From Caprimulgus europaeus (lineage: Eukaryota > Chordata > Aves > Caprimulgiformes > Caprimulgidae): DNA of 64,000 nucleotides. This document shows, piece after piece, positions 1 through 12,612 of this stretch. Position 1 is the first letter of the stretch, and the number at the start of each line of letters is the position of its first letter. A program made the translations under genes and the position numbers. Under the pieces are notes generated by a model. That model had not been told where the DNA came from. It did not search any database and saw only the letters and a list, made by a program, of their open reading frames with translations. The stretch covers positions 7,636,501-7,700,500 of the forward strand of contig OU015541.1 of the NCBI GenBank assembly GCA_907165065.1, read 5' to 3'.

Positions 1-3000
1 TGGTGAACTTTTGATGCGATGCAGAATCTGTTTTCACTTCCCACCTTTGGATAGAGTTGAGATGGGCTGTTACTTTCTGTGCAGCTGATGGCTTCGATGG
101 TTACGTGTCAGTGCTGACCTGATATCTATAAAACGCCTTGATGTGTTATCCAGAGCATGACAAATATAAAAACATATGTATTTACCTGTTGCAGGGCAGT
201 TCTGCTCTATAAAAAGGAAACAATATGCTTTTTACAGTTTTGTAGAAATATTTTCTTTGAAAAGAAGTGGCTAACAGGCCTTTTTTAAGGGAGGGGAAAG
301 TCTGGATGGTGTTTTCTAACTGAAACTCCACCAAATTCAGAGTTGAATGACTTGTCAGTCTCTGGTTTGTGGTAGGGGGTATCTTCCCTGCATTTTCAGA
401 AGGTTGTGGGAGAAGGGCTGTGGGCACTGCTCAGCACTCTGAAATGTTTGGCTTTTGTTACTCACTGCCACACTATTTCACTCAGTCTTTTGGTTATATT
501 TCTTCTCTTTATCAATTTCTCGTGCCCTTTTTTTAAAAAAAAAAACCTTCAACATAAATGGCAAAATGCCACAAACCATGGAGATTTAATTTTCTGCATT
601 CCATTTTATTGCACACTTGTATCTTAATGAGAAGCAGCCACATGAGTTATCTTTCCAGCCCCGTGAGTTTTTAAATACAGTCTTTGCTAAGCTGTGCTTT
701 TGGGATCACATCTTTCCATTTCTGCAAACCTTTTGAAGACAACGACCAGCTGCTATCAGGTGTGTCCTTCTTTTATTCATTATAAATAACAACATAAATT
801 CAATGTCTGTCTGACTCATTTAGGCATCTTTAAGGAAAAAATGACAAAATCTAACAAGGCACATAAATATGGGATGCCTTATGGGGCTCTGAGTAGGAGG
901 AATTAATGAATCACTGATGCTGATAATCTGGGTACCCCATTGTCACCCAGCAGTATGCCTCAAAAACATCTCATAGGTTGAAAAGGAAGCTTGCCAAGGG
1001 CTCTGGGGAGCAAAGAGATGGAGGGAGGGTAAAATGCCAGAAAGGAAGAAATTAGGGGCACTATCAAGTCAGAGCAAAAAGTTCTGATTCAAAGCAGTGA
1101 AGTCTGTTAACTTCATCGATACCTGCAGCCTGTTGTTCAAATAAGATTTTTCCCAGAGGAATGTTTTGTGCAGTTTGGAGACTTTGTGTGATTCTTGCTC
1201 CTGTGCTGTCCTACTTTCCCACCCCTCTTGGCTGTGCACCTGCAGCCAGCAGCGCTTTCTGGGCTGGGAATCTCTTGGAGACACCCATCACTTACTTTGT
1301 GAACCAACAGATCCCTGGTGACACTGACAGATTTGGAACTGTTCTGCAACAACTATGTGCTGCTGGGTTATTTTAGGGGGGGTTGGATTTTTTTTTAATT
1401 TTGTTTTACAATCAAATTGATTTAACACAACAGAGGATTGACTGGGGATAAAGAAAGAAAAAGCTCACGCAGGAGAGGTCTGTGACAGACCATCTTATTG
1501 CAAACAATTTAGTTGTTACGGACCAATGCCAAAGCATTGGCCTAGCTGAGAATGAGGAAAAATCATCAAACTGACAAAGCTACTTTTAAATAGGACAGGA
1601 AGAAGAATGCAGGAAATCAGATCTACTCTGGCAAGTTTGAAAAAGGCAGGGTGTCTCACAAAGGGGAGAGAGATCAGATCACACTTCTGGAAAGTTTGAA
1701 GAAAGTAGGCAGACTTTTTTTTTGCCTCACCAGGGGATTTAGGTACTATAGGTGTATGTACAGCTTATTGGTTTAAAATCTTTTTTCTCCTAATGCTTAG
1801 TTTCTGCTCTTTAACCAATGTTACTATTCTAGAATGGTGCCCAAGAATCATACTCCTCTTGCCAAAATCTCCTGAGAAGAAGAAACTTAACTTAGGTTTG
1901 CCAAGAACAGTTGATTCATAGTGTGTTGTAGCCCAAGACCAGTCCAGTCATGGAATAGTTGTGAAATCTCATCCTAACTAAAGAAGCAGTGGCCTAAATC
2001 CATACTGTACTCACAGTCTGTGGTGATGATTTCTCTTATAGGTACCCCATCCCCTTAGCCTGAGTTTGCCAAATTTGCGTAGGGAATCAAGCAGTAACAG
2101 ATCCCTCTTCATGAGTAAGCTTGAGCTTAGTTTTCAGTAGTGATCTGGTAGTTGTGTTTTATTTTGTTATTGATTTTGAGTTTGATAAAATTTAACTCCT
2201 ACCATACTAGTGGCATGATAAGGACTGAAAATAGTTCTCTCTACTTTGCAATTTAAAAAAATAAAATAATAAAAAACCCTTCCTGTTTCACAGTACCACA
2301 GTACACTCCCTCTAGTTTGCTTGCTCTAGAGAGATATTTATTACACCAGGAAAAGGAGCCAGAAGCCTTTCTGTCATTAGTGAATAATGCCATATGACTC
2401 CCTTGTGGTACAAATGCCAGATTATGCAATGCAGGATAGTTATTGTCTCTAAATATAGCATTGTTTGGTATAGAAGTGTCTTTGCAATAACAAATTTTCT
2501 CTTATGGACGTTAATATTATACTTTAATAAGGCCAAAATAACTGCAACAAATCTCAGATTTAGCTAAAGGGCATGCATTGTAAATTCAAGTTTGTTACTC
2601 TCACTTTCATAACTCACTGGAACAGTCCACTTGGTGACCCTGATTTACTTATCCTTGTCTTATTAGAAGTAGTACAAATACATTGTAGTATTTTGCTCTG
2701 AAGTGGCAAACCCCTCTACTTAGCACTGTGTAAAACCTTCCCATTGTTTAATACTTTCTGTCAGACTACCACATTCCTTCTTGCATAATGGAAACAGCAC
2801 CCACAGCTAGTGGGCTGCAAATTACAGAACAGTTCATCACTCAAGACTCTCCAGTATATGATAGTATTGCAAATATTTATATTAGCAGCTTTTGTGCTTG
2901 CCTGTTAAGATTAGAGACCTTACAGGGAGTACTGAAGGAATTACAGCTCTGAGGTGTGGGGGGGACAAGAGGATGAATCTTTCCTGTAAAAATCCATGCT

Positions 3001-5864
3001 TTCTGTTTTTCTCAGGGAAAAAAAAAGCATCCTCTAAAAGTCTTTCCAGTTATGAAAGTCTCTGTGCCTTCTTGTGAAACTAGTGCAAGTGTTGCTCTGC
3101 AATGCACAATAAGGTTGGAGTTTGATAGTGTTTGCTTGCTAGTGGAAGTGGTGAGAGCTGTCCTTGACTTGAACTGCAGGAATTTTAGTGAGGATGTAAA
3201 GGTATCTTTTGTTTTTTATTTTTAATACAGGCAGCACGGTGCTAACATCATCCACTATTGTCAGCACAAATATGAACTCTTATTTTCATCGGGAGGTAAC
3301 CTACTTTTAAAAGAGCACCTTGGATGCTGAATTTTATATTACCTAGAGAAAGTCAAGGGGGAAGAGAAGTTCATCTGCTATTTCAGTCAGGTGGAGGGTG
3401 GGTATATTTGATACAGAGAGAAAACGGGACTATGGCCAGCCCTGGAGAGGGAACGATGCTGTCCTGCCATTCTTGACAAAAGGAACTGCCTGTATTTATT
3501 ACAGTCCTTTCAGGTACAGATTCCTGCTTCCCTGATAACTGGCTCTGTTGTAAGTCTCTCCTATCTTAGGCTAAAAGTGCTATAATGGGGTCAGTTCAGT
3601 AAGGCTTCCTAACAGCTGACTAACCAGGAGAATATCGAAGTGCAGAAGTCAGGGCCTCTTGGCCGCTGCCATGTCCTGCTCCTCAGCAGTGACTGCAACA
3701 CCGAGGTTCAGGGCAAACCTCAAAAATTTCCTTGTTTATTTTTTCAGACTGTTAAACACAGCAGACACAGAATTATAAAGGCAATATGAACCCTTTTTTA
3801 GGAAGATACCATGCAAATGGAATCTTCATTACAATAATAAAGGGTGTTACCCGAATTAATACCTGTGTCCCTTTTGAGCAGCCTATCTCTTAAGTGATAC
3901 TGGGAAGCCTGGCAGGTGTGTGCATATTCAGTCACAAACCAGGTTTGCTGGTGTCTATGTGAGACACTCAAGGCTGAGCAGGACAGTTCTGGGGGAAAAA
4001 AAGAGATTTGGAAACAACCTTTTCCTTCAGGTACTCAAACTTTTATCTTATGACATCTAAGCAGTAATTTACAAATGTGAAATTTTATGCCCACAGAATT
4101 AATGCTAGATGGAAACTTGGTTCAAATGGCACATTATGGCCATTATCTTGTAGTCTATGAGACGCCTGTGTCTGAAAGGGAAGAATACAGGCAGCTGGCA
4201 GAGTCTCTGTGTAATTACTGTTTTGTACCATCTCCCTGGCTTTATTGTGCAGCAGACTGCCTGTGGTCCTTTACTGGGATGCTCTGAGCTCAATGGGTGT
4301 GTGAGAGATGCGAGAAGTCTTTGCTGCCTGCAGATCTGAGGCTTCCTTTGAATTCTGAACATTTTACTTTATGCTCCAGCTTACTTCTGATAGCCATTGA
4401 CGAGTCATTCATTAGTGCATATAACAGTTATCAGATGCCACAGGAGCATGAAAAATTTCCACTCTAATAAACAGTATCGTAACTGTCACCTCTTTATGAT
4501 GTGCAGAAGGATATCTGCACAGGATTGCCAGCTTTTTGTCTGCACAAAGTCTGACACCCTTCTCCGGGGATCTCAGTTTTTCATAAAGCTGTCCTTCCCA
4601 TGAGTTAGCTCAGTAAAGTCAAGACAGGTACAGTGTCCCACAAGAACCTGGTCTGCTCATCGTGGCACGGAGAAGCCATAGGATCAAGGTCAATGTGCTA
4701 CTTTTGAGTCCTGCTCTTTAAACTGATCGAACAAAATGATCTGTTAATAGCATAGGATTTCTGATGTTAGGCTTTTTTTTTTCCTAATGTTGAAATAGAG
4801 AATATGCTGTCCTTGAGACCAGATGCACCCAAAGTTCATGAAAAATGCAAGCACTTATGGAATGAGCTTTTAAAGACAGGTTTCTAAAAGCTGGTTCATC
4901 AGATGAGTAGTTTCCTAAAATTAGGGACTGACCATTATAAAAGGCAGCAAAAGGAATTCCAGAGGAAATGTATAAAATGCAGATGCAGCCACACCTGGAA
5001 ATGCAGCTGTAGTGTGGACACAAATTTGTGGATAAAGGAGAGAGGTTTGGACATAGTGTCAGGGCAGGATAAAAATAATCTTAAAATATCTTATATCATC
5101 TTAACCTCCTATTAAACCTTCCCTGCCAGGGAAGTGCAAAATAACTGTAGTGAACATGAGTAGCCAAAACAAAGATCTTCTGATTCCAATGTTGATTATA
5201 TGGTCCATAGATAAATCATATTCTCCTCTATGTAGGAATAAAAACCCCCACATCTCTGGAAAAACAGTTTTCAGCTTTATCAGCACAAAATCCTGCTTAT
5301 ATCTTATTGGCCCCATATTCATCTATGGGAACAAGTGACAGGATCTGTAGTCACCTTCACAAAAATTGTAAAACTGGATGTAAATTTTTTTAATGTGTAT
5401 GCACAATTTAATGTAGTAACAGAATGTAGTAGAAAACATGTAGGTCTGCAGGTACATGTGTGTACCCATGTTAAAGCTGGGTTGAAAAGTACCCTGGATA
5501 TAATTTCAATTTCTTTTAATTTGTGTGAGGCTTGAAAAAATTTGTCAACTGATAGATCCCGCTTTTTGTGTTGTTTTGTTGCATCTGCAAGACAAAAATA
5601 AGTGAAAATACTAATGTTCATTGCCAATATGTCAAAACTTTGAGTGATTGTCTTTCAAAATAAACCCGTAGCCATTTCCTGTGGATGATGTCCATACTCA
5701 TATGCCCATTTCCTAAGCATAGGATTTTGGGAGAGCTTCACAGGACATCCCAGTAAACAGTGTAACCTAGCTGAAAATAATAGTTACTTGAAAAACTTGC
5801 TTCAAAAATACTTATCAATGGCCTATTTAGAAATTGAAAGACTGTAGGTTTAGCGATATTTCAT
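1..5864. other. Unassigned AT-rich non-coding stretch
   Basis: No gene is recognised here. Open frames are under about 100 codons, overlap on both strands and carry no family motif. There is a T7/A11 run at 528-545 and an imperfect direct repeat at 1616-1712 (listed separately). A 66-codon frame at 4087-4287 follows an acceptor-like CCCACAG and is discussed as a weak finding. The rest looks like ordinary intergenic or intronic vertebrate DNA. Confidence 0.6.
1616..1712 (+). repeat. Imperfect direct repeat, two units
   Basis: Two related units of about 35-40 bases lie at 1616-1650 and 1673-1712. Both begin ATCAGATC, then share a TCTGG-AAGTTTGA-AAA-GGCAG pattern, and a 22-base spacer separates them. 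The units differ by small indels and substitutions, so the duplication is not recent. No function is evident. Confidence 0.45.
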
Positions 5865-6350
5865 TGAAGATCTGTGTGATGGACCAGAGAAAGTGTTCAT
5901 TACCATTCCAAATGACACAAACTGAGAAGGGTTGTGATTATTTTGGAAAACAGGATTAGAATTCAAAGTGATCTGAGGAGGGGAAATAACCTGAAGAAAA
6001 GGATGCAATTCAAGAAAGAAATTCAAGGTCCTGTGTCTCAGCAAGAACAATCAACTGAGCAAAAAGACGACAGGGAAACAACTGCTTAGCAGCAGGTTCT
6101 GCAAGTCAATTGACTGAGCATAAGGTGAACATGAGCCACCATTCTGTGGCAAGCACCTGGAATACACGAAGACAACAATGACCTTCAAGACATGGGAAGG
6201 AATCTCTCTGTTCTGTCCAGTGCTGCTCAACTACATCTATTTTGGTGTACTCCAGTCTGTGCAATGTGGAAAGCAGCTTAACAAGTCCAAAAAAAAAAAA
6301 AACTCAAGGAGAGACTGAATAAATCTAGAGAATATGGAAAGATGAAATAA
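5865..6350 (+). mobile_element. Ancient CR1-type LINE fragment
   Basis: This stretch follows the order of blocks in the 3' half of CR1 ORF2, in sense orientation. It has an AGGATTAGAATTCAAAGTGATCT-like block near 5950, an AATTCAAGG-TCCTG block near 6020, AACAATCAACTGAGC near 6045 and GTGAACATGAGCCA near 6125. A block like the CTGGAGTA-TGTCCAG segment of CR1 lies near 6250. Divergence is heavy, every frame is broken, and an A14 run (6289-6302) interrupts it. It resembles the older CR1 lineage known from turtles and basal birds more than the young chicken subfamilies. The ends are approximate. The minus-strand open frame inside it (5850-6050) is a shadow. Confidence 0.6.
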
Positions 6351-7509
6351 ATTAAGGTGGTGCTGCCATAAATCCAGCACCTGAATGGTCCTTTTTCATG
6401 ATGCCTGCTTGCTGCTCCTCTCCCTCTGCTCCCTCCTACCCCTCTTTCTTCTCTTCCCTTTTCCACAGGTAAGGTTGACAGTTTGCTGCAGCGAGGGCTG
6501 GAACCTGTTCCTAGTGAAGAGAAAGATCACAAAAAAGAGAGAGGGCAAATGATGCTTCTGTAGCCACTCCTGAGAGTCCATGTTTTGAAACTTAAGACAA
6601 ACAATTGCTTCTGGCTTGTGTGCATCATATAGTTTGTCTCTGTTGGCTATGCTGCTTTCCAAGTCTTCTTACCAGATGAATTTTGGCTCTAGAACTGGAT
6701 TTTAGTATGATAGCTAATAACTTTATGACCTACAATAACATTTATAATTGCACACATTAAAAGGAAGGCAACCTTATCTCATGCTTAGAGGTTTTAGAAG
6801 GACATTAACAAGTAATAATCTTTCTGTTAAAGCCATCACGTTCTCATGTCAAGATTCACACCAGAGGTCCAGGCAGTGCGCTGTCTGCAGTGCCAGTGGC
6901 TGAGCATGGAGGAGCATCACGTACCACCCAAAACCCCCCTCAGCTGCAGCTCAGACACGCTGAGCCAAACCTGGCATGATGGATTTTCCTTCTATGAATT
7001 TGCTTTTGAACCCTTCCAGAGCATTTTATAGCTGTATCTGCTGAACACAACAGATGCCTTTCTCTTCTTGCCAGAATGAGCTTGAAGGACTGATGATATG
7101 GTATAAAAAGTTATAAGGGTCTAAATTAGTATGTATAGAAGAGCATGCATTGGATTAGATAACAGTATTTTATGACCTGTATACTGAAAAAGCAGGGACA
7201 ACTACAAGTTATTTTAAGTTCTAATTTAATGTTCCAAATAAATATGAAACTATTTTGGAATATCACTACACTTTTTAATTTAAACATATCTAATTATACT
7301 AAATTAAAGATTTATTTAGCTAACTTGGTAATGTTAAATGCTTAAATATTTTAGATGTCCGAGATAAACATAATAAAATTACTCTGTTTAATCTACAAAT
7401 TAATCCAAAAAAATAAATTGCTTTTTAATTACATTGATAATGATCAAGTCCAAGTATGATTGGCGTATTCCTTCCCTGAGACAGCTAAAAGGCAGAGAGG
7501 CAAACACTG
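6351..7509. other. Unassigned stretch with very AT-rich block
   Basis: No gene is recognised. From about 7200 to 7460 the sequence is strongly AT-rich, with many TAAT/ATTA cores of the kind homeodomain proteins bind. It could be a conserved non-coding element or simply low-complexity AT DNA. Sequence alone cannot decide. Confidence 0.5.
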
Positions 7510-7565
7510 TGGGCCAGATTCAGTTTATTCCTTACACCACTGGAGCTTTTGAATAACTCTGTTAA
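7510..7565 (+). repeat. Fragment of palindromic interspersed repeat
   Basis: It begins GGGCCAGATTCAG, then has CTTACACCACTGGAG and AATAACTCTGTTAA. This matches the pattern GGGCCAAATTCTG...TTACACCAGTGTAA...AGTAACTCCATTGA, which I recognise as a common old amniote interspersed repeat. It is a partial copy with no visible target duplication. Confidence 0.45.
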
Positions 7566-7608
7566 TTTTTTTGTACCTGCATTTCTAATTTATACTAATC
7601 TATCTGAG

Positions 7609-7994
7609 AAGAATATAGCCTTGTACCTGAAACTGGTCCAGCACATTCCTACGCTGAAGATGACTCCAATAATGAAAATCTGTCTTGCAAATGACTCATT
7701 GTAGGAAGACTGTGCTGAAGATGTTGAAAATCAGGATGATGCATGTGAAAATGAAATTAATCAATATGAAGATGAGGATCAGCAGTCTATCACAGCAGAG
7801 CTGTTTGATAATAATGAAACTGAGGAAACAGGCACTGCTAGGGAAACACATGAAATTGCAAGAAATGTCAGTGATAATAATGAATTAGTAGCTATTTCCA
7901 GAAACTGAAGAGACTGAGTTTGCAGACAAAGAAAGGTGTGCCAGGGAGCTGTGATTCTTGTAACAGTCCCAGATTTGGGGAAAATGTGGTGATG
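7609..7994 (+). pseudogene. Acidic coding-like stretch with broken frame (possible lost exon)
   Basis: Three consecutive pieces read as one acidic protein if frame changes are allowed. Frame A (7611-7691) reads EEYSLVPETGP... and ends ...NENLSCK before TGA. Frame B (7705-7905, 67 codons) follows a TAG and is rich in Asp, Glu and Asn, ending ...ELVAISRN. Frame C (7892-7951) reads LFPETEETEFADKERCAREL. A TEET motif occurs in both B and C. An acceptor-like site precedes it: CTAAT branch-point-like sequence near 7595 and AG at 7607-7608. No protein family is recognised. Caution: the plus strand is T-poor here, so all forward frames are open partly by composition. It may be a decayed exon, a retrocopy fragment, or chance purine-rich DNA. 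Confidence 0.25.
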
Positions 7995-9501
7995 TAAATA
8001 CACATACAAAAATAAGTGCACTTATTTCATCTGTCTTTAGTTGCTCCAACTGTGTATTCAAGTAATTGTCAGGTTGGGTAATTTCTTATGCAAATGAATG
8101 TTTGACAATGTTCAGCAGACAAATCAACCCTGGGTATAGAAGTGGGATACTGTATGTGCAAATTGTCTTGTTCCCTTCTGCCTCTCTCTTCATCCCAGAA
8201 TTTACAAGAAAAAATGTTTTACTGAAGCTACGTGGTGAATTTGGTGTTAGGAAAGGGTGGGAGAGTGTTCATCCTTGCTGTTGGGTTAAAGCAACAATGA
8301 ATGTTATCAACAGTCAGGCATGTCCTATGGGTTTGTACCTTTACAAGGAGATGCAGTGATTGCTATTTACTACCTATTACTATAATTTCTGAACCCACAG
8401 CTGCTTTCATAGACTCTTTTCTCTGTGTTTCTTCTAGCAGCTGTTTTTTTGTGGCATTTCTCAATTTATCACAGTGGTTCTGGTTCATAGCTTTGAATAA
8501 AGCAGCAGTTTTGATTGTATCACCATTTGATACGTGCATACTTACGTTATCACTTCTTTTGGTGTGGTAATATTATAACTGCAGTGAACAGAGGTAAGAG
8601 ATACTGCTGCCCTTGGTGGTTCTCTGCAATGGGACACCCTGGCTTTGAAGATCACCCCTTGCATTCTGATATGTGAAACATCTGGTTTGCTGATTATTGG
8701 GACACTAAAATTTAACCACCTAATAATGGTTTTATAAGCTGATATTTCTTTGCATTTTGCAAATCCATTAAAATTTATTAATCTATGAGGCTCAGGGGCA
8801 AGAACTTGAAAACCACTTTAGGAGAAGGGAGTAGAGAATAGACTGGTACATCCAAGCCTGACATCTCTTGTTTTAATACCTCTTTACCAGTTTAGAGAAC
8901 TTATGCATGTGTTGTGTTGTATTGGCATACTGACTGATACACGGCAAAGGCTCCTTGGAGGCCTGGGATAGATGTTTTCTTAATGCAATATATAAATCTA
9001 AATAAATATATATCACAGTGAGCACTGATAAGTGATTGGTGGCAGAGCTCAGGTAGCACAGAATTAAATTGGATTCCAAATTAAATTAATTTGTAAACCT
9101 GAAAGAAGGGGCAGGAAATGGATTGGGAGGGATTTTGGAAATATAAATCCCAGAAGGGAGTAACTGAAGGCCACCACTCAATGTGCCAGTTCTCCTCCAC
9201 AATGCACACATTATTTTCTGTCTTGTTTTTTCTGGCTTTCTGAAACCAAGTAGACAAAATTACTTTAATTCATGCAACTTCTGAGGTAACAAACAGAAAA
9301 GAGCAGCTCAGAGCTGATTTAAAGACAGATGTAGCAGAAAACAAGCATTTGATGGATGGCAAAGCGGGCAATAAAAGGCTCTGGTCTGCTCTGTGTCCTA
9401 AGCTGCAACTTCTACAACTCCATTACTGCAGCACCCAAGCCCCTCCCTGTGTTTAGTTAGTATGTGCTTTTGTATTTTATTTCCAAGGGTGGGAGAGCCC
9501 T

Positions 9502-9555
9502 GATGTCTCCATTTTAGAGCCATGGAACAGAGAGGAGTGAAGAAATTAAGGGCTG
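9502..9555 (-). repeat. Probable MIR/L2-type scrap
   Basis: The order CCATTTTAGAG-CATGGAACAGAGAGGAGTGAAGAAATTAAGGG resembles the minus-strand MIR/L2 pattern ATTTTACAGATG-GGAAACTGAGGCACAGAGAGGTTAAG. Only about 50 bases are recognisable, so the family is uncertain. Confidence 0.35.
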
Positions 9556-10169
9556 GGGTTTTTAGTCATATAAGCATCTGGTGACACAGATTGCATAGGG
9601 GGAAAGAAACATATATCGTACCAAAGTTTTAAATGTTTAGCAGTAGTGTCTAGATCCCACTTCTAAGTAGTTCCCTTGTATCTGGGAGAATTAAATTAAT
9701 TACACTAGAATTCCAAACAGCCTGTTCAGCAAGAAGCTAGCTGATAGGAGATGCTTTGAGAAGTCCCTCATTTTGGAACTCCTTAGGAATGAAGGAGAGG
9801 TCTCCTTCCTCTTGAAGACTGCAGTATTTCCTGAATATGCCCATGTCATGCAAGGTGCATCCATCACTTGGTAGTTCAGGGACACAGATATAAGAGCTTT
9901 TGCTCAGGACAGAAGAGGTTAAAAGCTTTATTTCCCTCAGCACCAGAAAAAAATTATCCACAATTTTTCAGTTACGTGGAGCAACCTAAGATCAGCTGAT
10001 GCAGTAGTGTCTGTGGTGTAGAGGGGGACCTGAATCTGGGGGTTGATAGGTGAGACTCAAGACATTGGCTCAGCTCTCTTAGAGCCCATGGAGCAGGCTT
10101 TCTACAGAAGGGGGAGTCCCTTTTTAGTACACCATGGGGCTAATCCTTAAATGTAGCTGAAGCTGAGGA

Positions 10170-10290
10170 AAATTAAAAACAAAACCAACAACAACAAAAA
10201 AAAACAAACCACAAGCAAACAAAACAAACAAAAAAAGCCACAAAAACCACCACACAGCCAGAAGAAATGGACAAAAAAAGGCTCAAAAAC
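10170..10290. repeat. A/C-rich low-complexity tract
   Basis: About 120 bases are made almost entirely of A and C, with repeated ACAAA, AACAAC and CCACAAA units, on the plus strand. It is probably a degraded A-rich tail or simple repeat. No phased unit is conserved. Confidence 0.8.
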
Positions 10291-11750
10291 CTCTGAGATA
10301 AGGCAGCCAGAAGCTTAGTGAATGTTTTCACTTACACATACGGAATATCCAGGTGTCCATATGGCCTTTGCTGAATGGTCTGTAGACAGTTACTGTCCTG
10401 AGAAATGCAGTGTCTTTAGGGAACAGCAACAGATGAATCAGTGCATAACCATAAGAGTAATTATAATTTACTCATCAACACACAGATGTTTTATCAAATA
10501 CCCACTGGACACACACATGTAAGCACACTGCTCCCTGTTTGTACTTAGAAGTGGAGTCACTAGGTGTGTTCATCAGGCTGGTGTCTTGGTTTTCCCTGCC
10601 TTTTAGATGGATTTGAAAGATTTCTGTCTCAGTTTCAAAAAGCACCAAAGTTGCTTTGAAGTTCCAGTTTCACTGGCTGTCACTGATGTTTTTTGGAAAC
10701 TTTTTAGGTATTACTGAACATAATTTGTGCTCACTTAAAGGTGCGTTTGCACTGCCAAAGGCACGTAAGATAGTCATAGCTTAAATGAGACTTGCCCCCT
10801 AAATTCTGTCAGTTTTCTACTTAGACTTAAAGGTGGCTGTAAAACTGCTGACCATATTCAGTCCCCTTTCAAAATCCCATCACATGTTAGGAACCCATAT
10901 GTGATGATTATTCTTGCATGAAAGAGCTTCTCTAAGTTTCTATAGATGGGTCTTGTAGTAACTGGCTTGAGCTTGTCTCATCTTTGAGTCTCTGCATTCG
11001 AGAGTTCTTAAAACAAAAAAAAGATATTCAAGCTTATGTAATTTAAACAGTCAATATCTCTGTATTTTGATTTCTTAAATTCCTTTTAACTGGACTGCAG
11101 AGAAACAAAACTGATTGTTTATCAAATCAGGTCTTTGGAAAATGCTTTCTCCCTTGAGGTGGAAAAAAAAAAATCCACTATTGTAAGTTATTTTGGCTTC
11201 ATGGTTTTTAAATCTTCTCCAATTTTTCTTCCTTTGTTCTTTATCCAATCCCACAAAAATGTAATAACAGCAAAAGTAGACAATACAGATTAGACAACCA
11301 GGATAATATTTAAGCACGTGCTCAAGTGTTTTCTTATTGGGCTAAAGTACTATGCTGTAGTGTACATGGCATTTTCAGCTTGGGAGGTGGAAGCTGTTTT
11401 GTGAAGTTGTAAGAACAAAGGAGACCTTACAGCAAAATACGATTTTTCACTGCAGAACTTCTTGCTCTCATAGTTAATAGAGTGTGTTCTTAAATGGTTT
11501 AAAGTAAATAATAAAAAGCCCCAATTGTTATTGTATGCTTGTGTTTCTAGAAAATAGCAAAATGTAGCTTTAAAGATAAGTTAGACATGTCACTTATGAT
11601 TTAGTAAAGAAATATTACTTGACAACATTGCGATAAAATTATTTTTGTCCTGTTTTCAGTGGGGGAAATACTGATTCAGTAAAAACCAAATGTTCAACAA
11701 GTGTGTGGCCACTTGATCTTATTTATGTAGGACAGAGAACAAAAGCTGTT

Positions 11751-11781
11751 CCAAAAAAAAACCAAACAAAAAACCCAAACC
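11751..11781. repeat. Short A/C-rich tract
   Basis: An A8 run is followed by CCAAAC and CCCAAACC units. It is of the same character as the tract at 10170. Confidence 0.7.
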
Positions 11782-11900
11782 TATTTTAATGGGGTTTTTT
11801 TAAACATAGTTATCATTTTGTTTGGAAATTGTCACTGTTAAAAATTTTATATTTTCATTTTTGTTTTAAAGTTGCAACTTTTGCACACAAGAACACCTGA

Positions 11901-11930
11901 TTTTTTTTTTTATTTTTTTTTTTTTTTTTT
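11901..11930. repeat. Poly-T tract
   Basis: Thirty bases of T are interrupted by one A at 11912. Read on the minus strand it is a poly-A tract. No retrocopied gene body is recognisable beside it. Confidence 0.9.
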
Positions 11931-12593
11931 GTGGAAGTATTCTCTTTAGAATAAAGGTTTGGGGTTTTTTGCTAAACAAGATACAGAGTAAAAGGTGAAC
12001 CTCTCAGAATTTTCCAAACTGTCCAGAAAGTAAAAAATTTGTCTCTTCTCAGCTCTTTTTGATACCTTTTTCCAAACCTTATATGTACAAATATTTGTTT
12101 TCAACCATTGTGTAAATATCTCTCCAGTCCTAACTGCTGCACTTTTGTGCAAACTTGCATTTGTGTTCCTGTGCTGATTTCTACTGTCAAGATTTGGACA
12201 TCAAAACTGTAAAAACAAAACATGAGACTGGGATACATTAGCCTGGGCTAAACTGGGATGAACTTCTACTTGTTTAATTTTAGGATTACATGGAAGGCTT
12301 GGTTTGAACTGTATGTCAGGTTTAAAGATGGTTCAAAGAAAAACCCTCCATTGGCAGAACAGTATAAGCTACTATCATTTTTAATTTTTATTGAGCCCTT
12401 TTAGCACCTAAGGTGACCATAAGAGAAAAACAGACAAAAATATTGCCCATTGTAATAAATAATTTGATTCAAGTTTCAAGCCTGTTATTAAATGAAAGTT
12501 GAGGTAATCTTCTAAGCAGAGCTTCAGGGCACCTGTGACTTTTAAATGGAACTGTTCTGTTTCTAGGGAAATACATACCTTTAAAAATTAAGC

Positions 12594-12612
12594 TTGAGGC
12601 TAAAAGCCTCAA
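12594..12612. other. Perfect 8-bp hairpin
   Basis: TTGAGGCT, loop AAA, AGCCTCAA. The stem is perfect with a three-base loop. It has no T-run after it and no gene beside it, so no terminator or RNA role is claimed. Confidence 0.6.

Noticed and set aside
5850..6050. 66-codon minus-strand frame
   Set aside because: It lies on the antisense of the ancient CR1 fragment and is a shadow of it.
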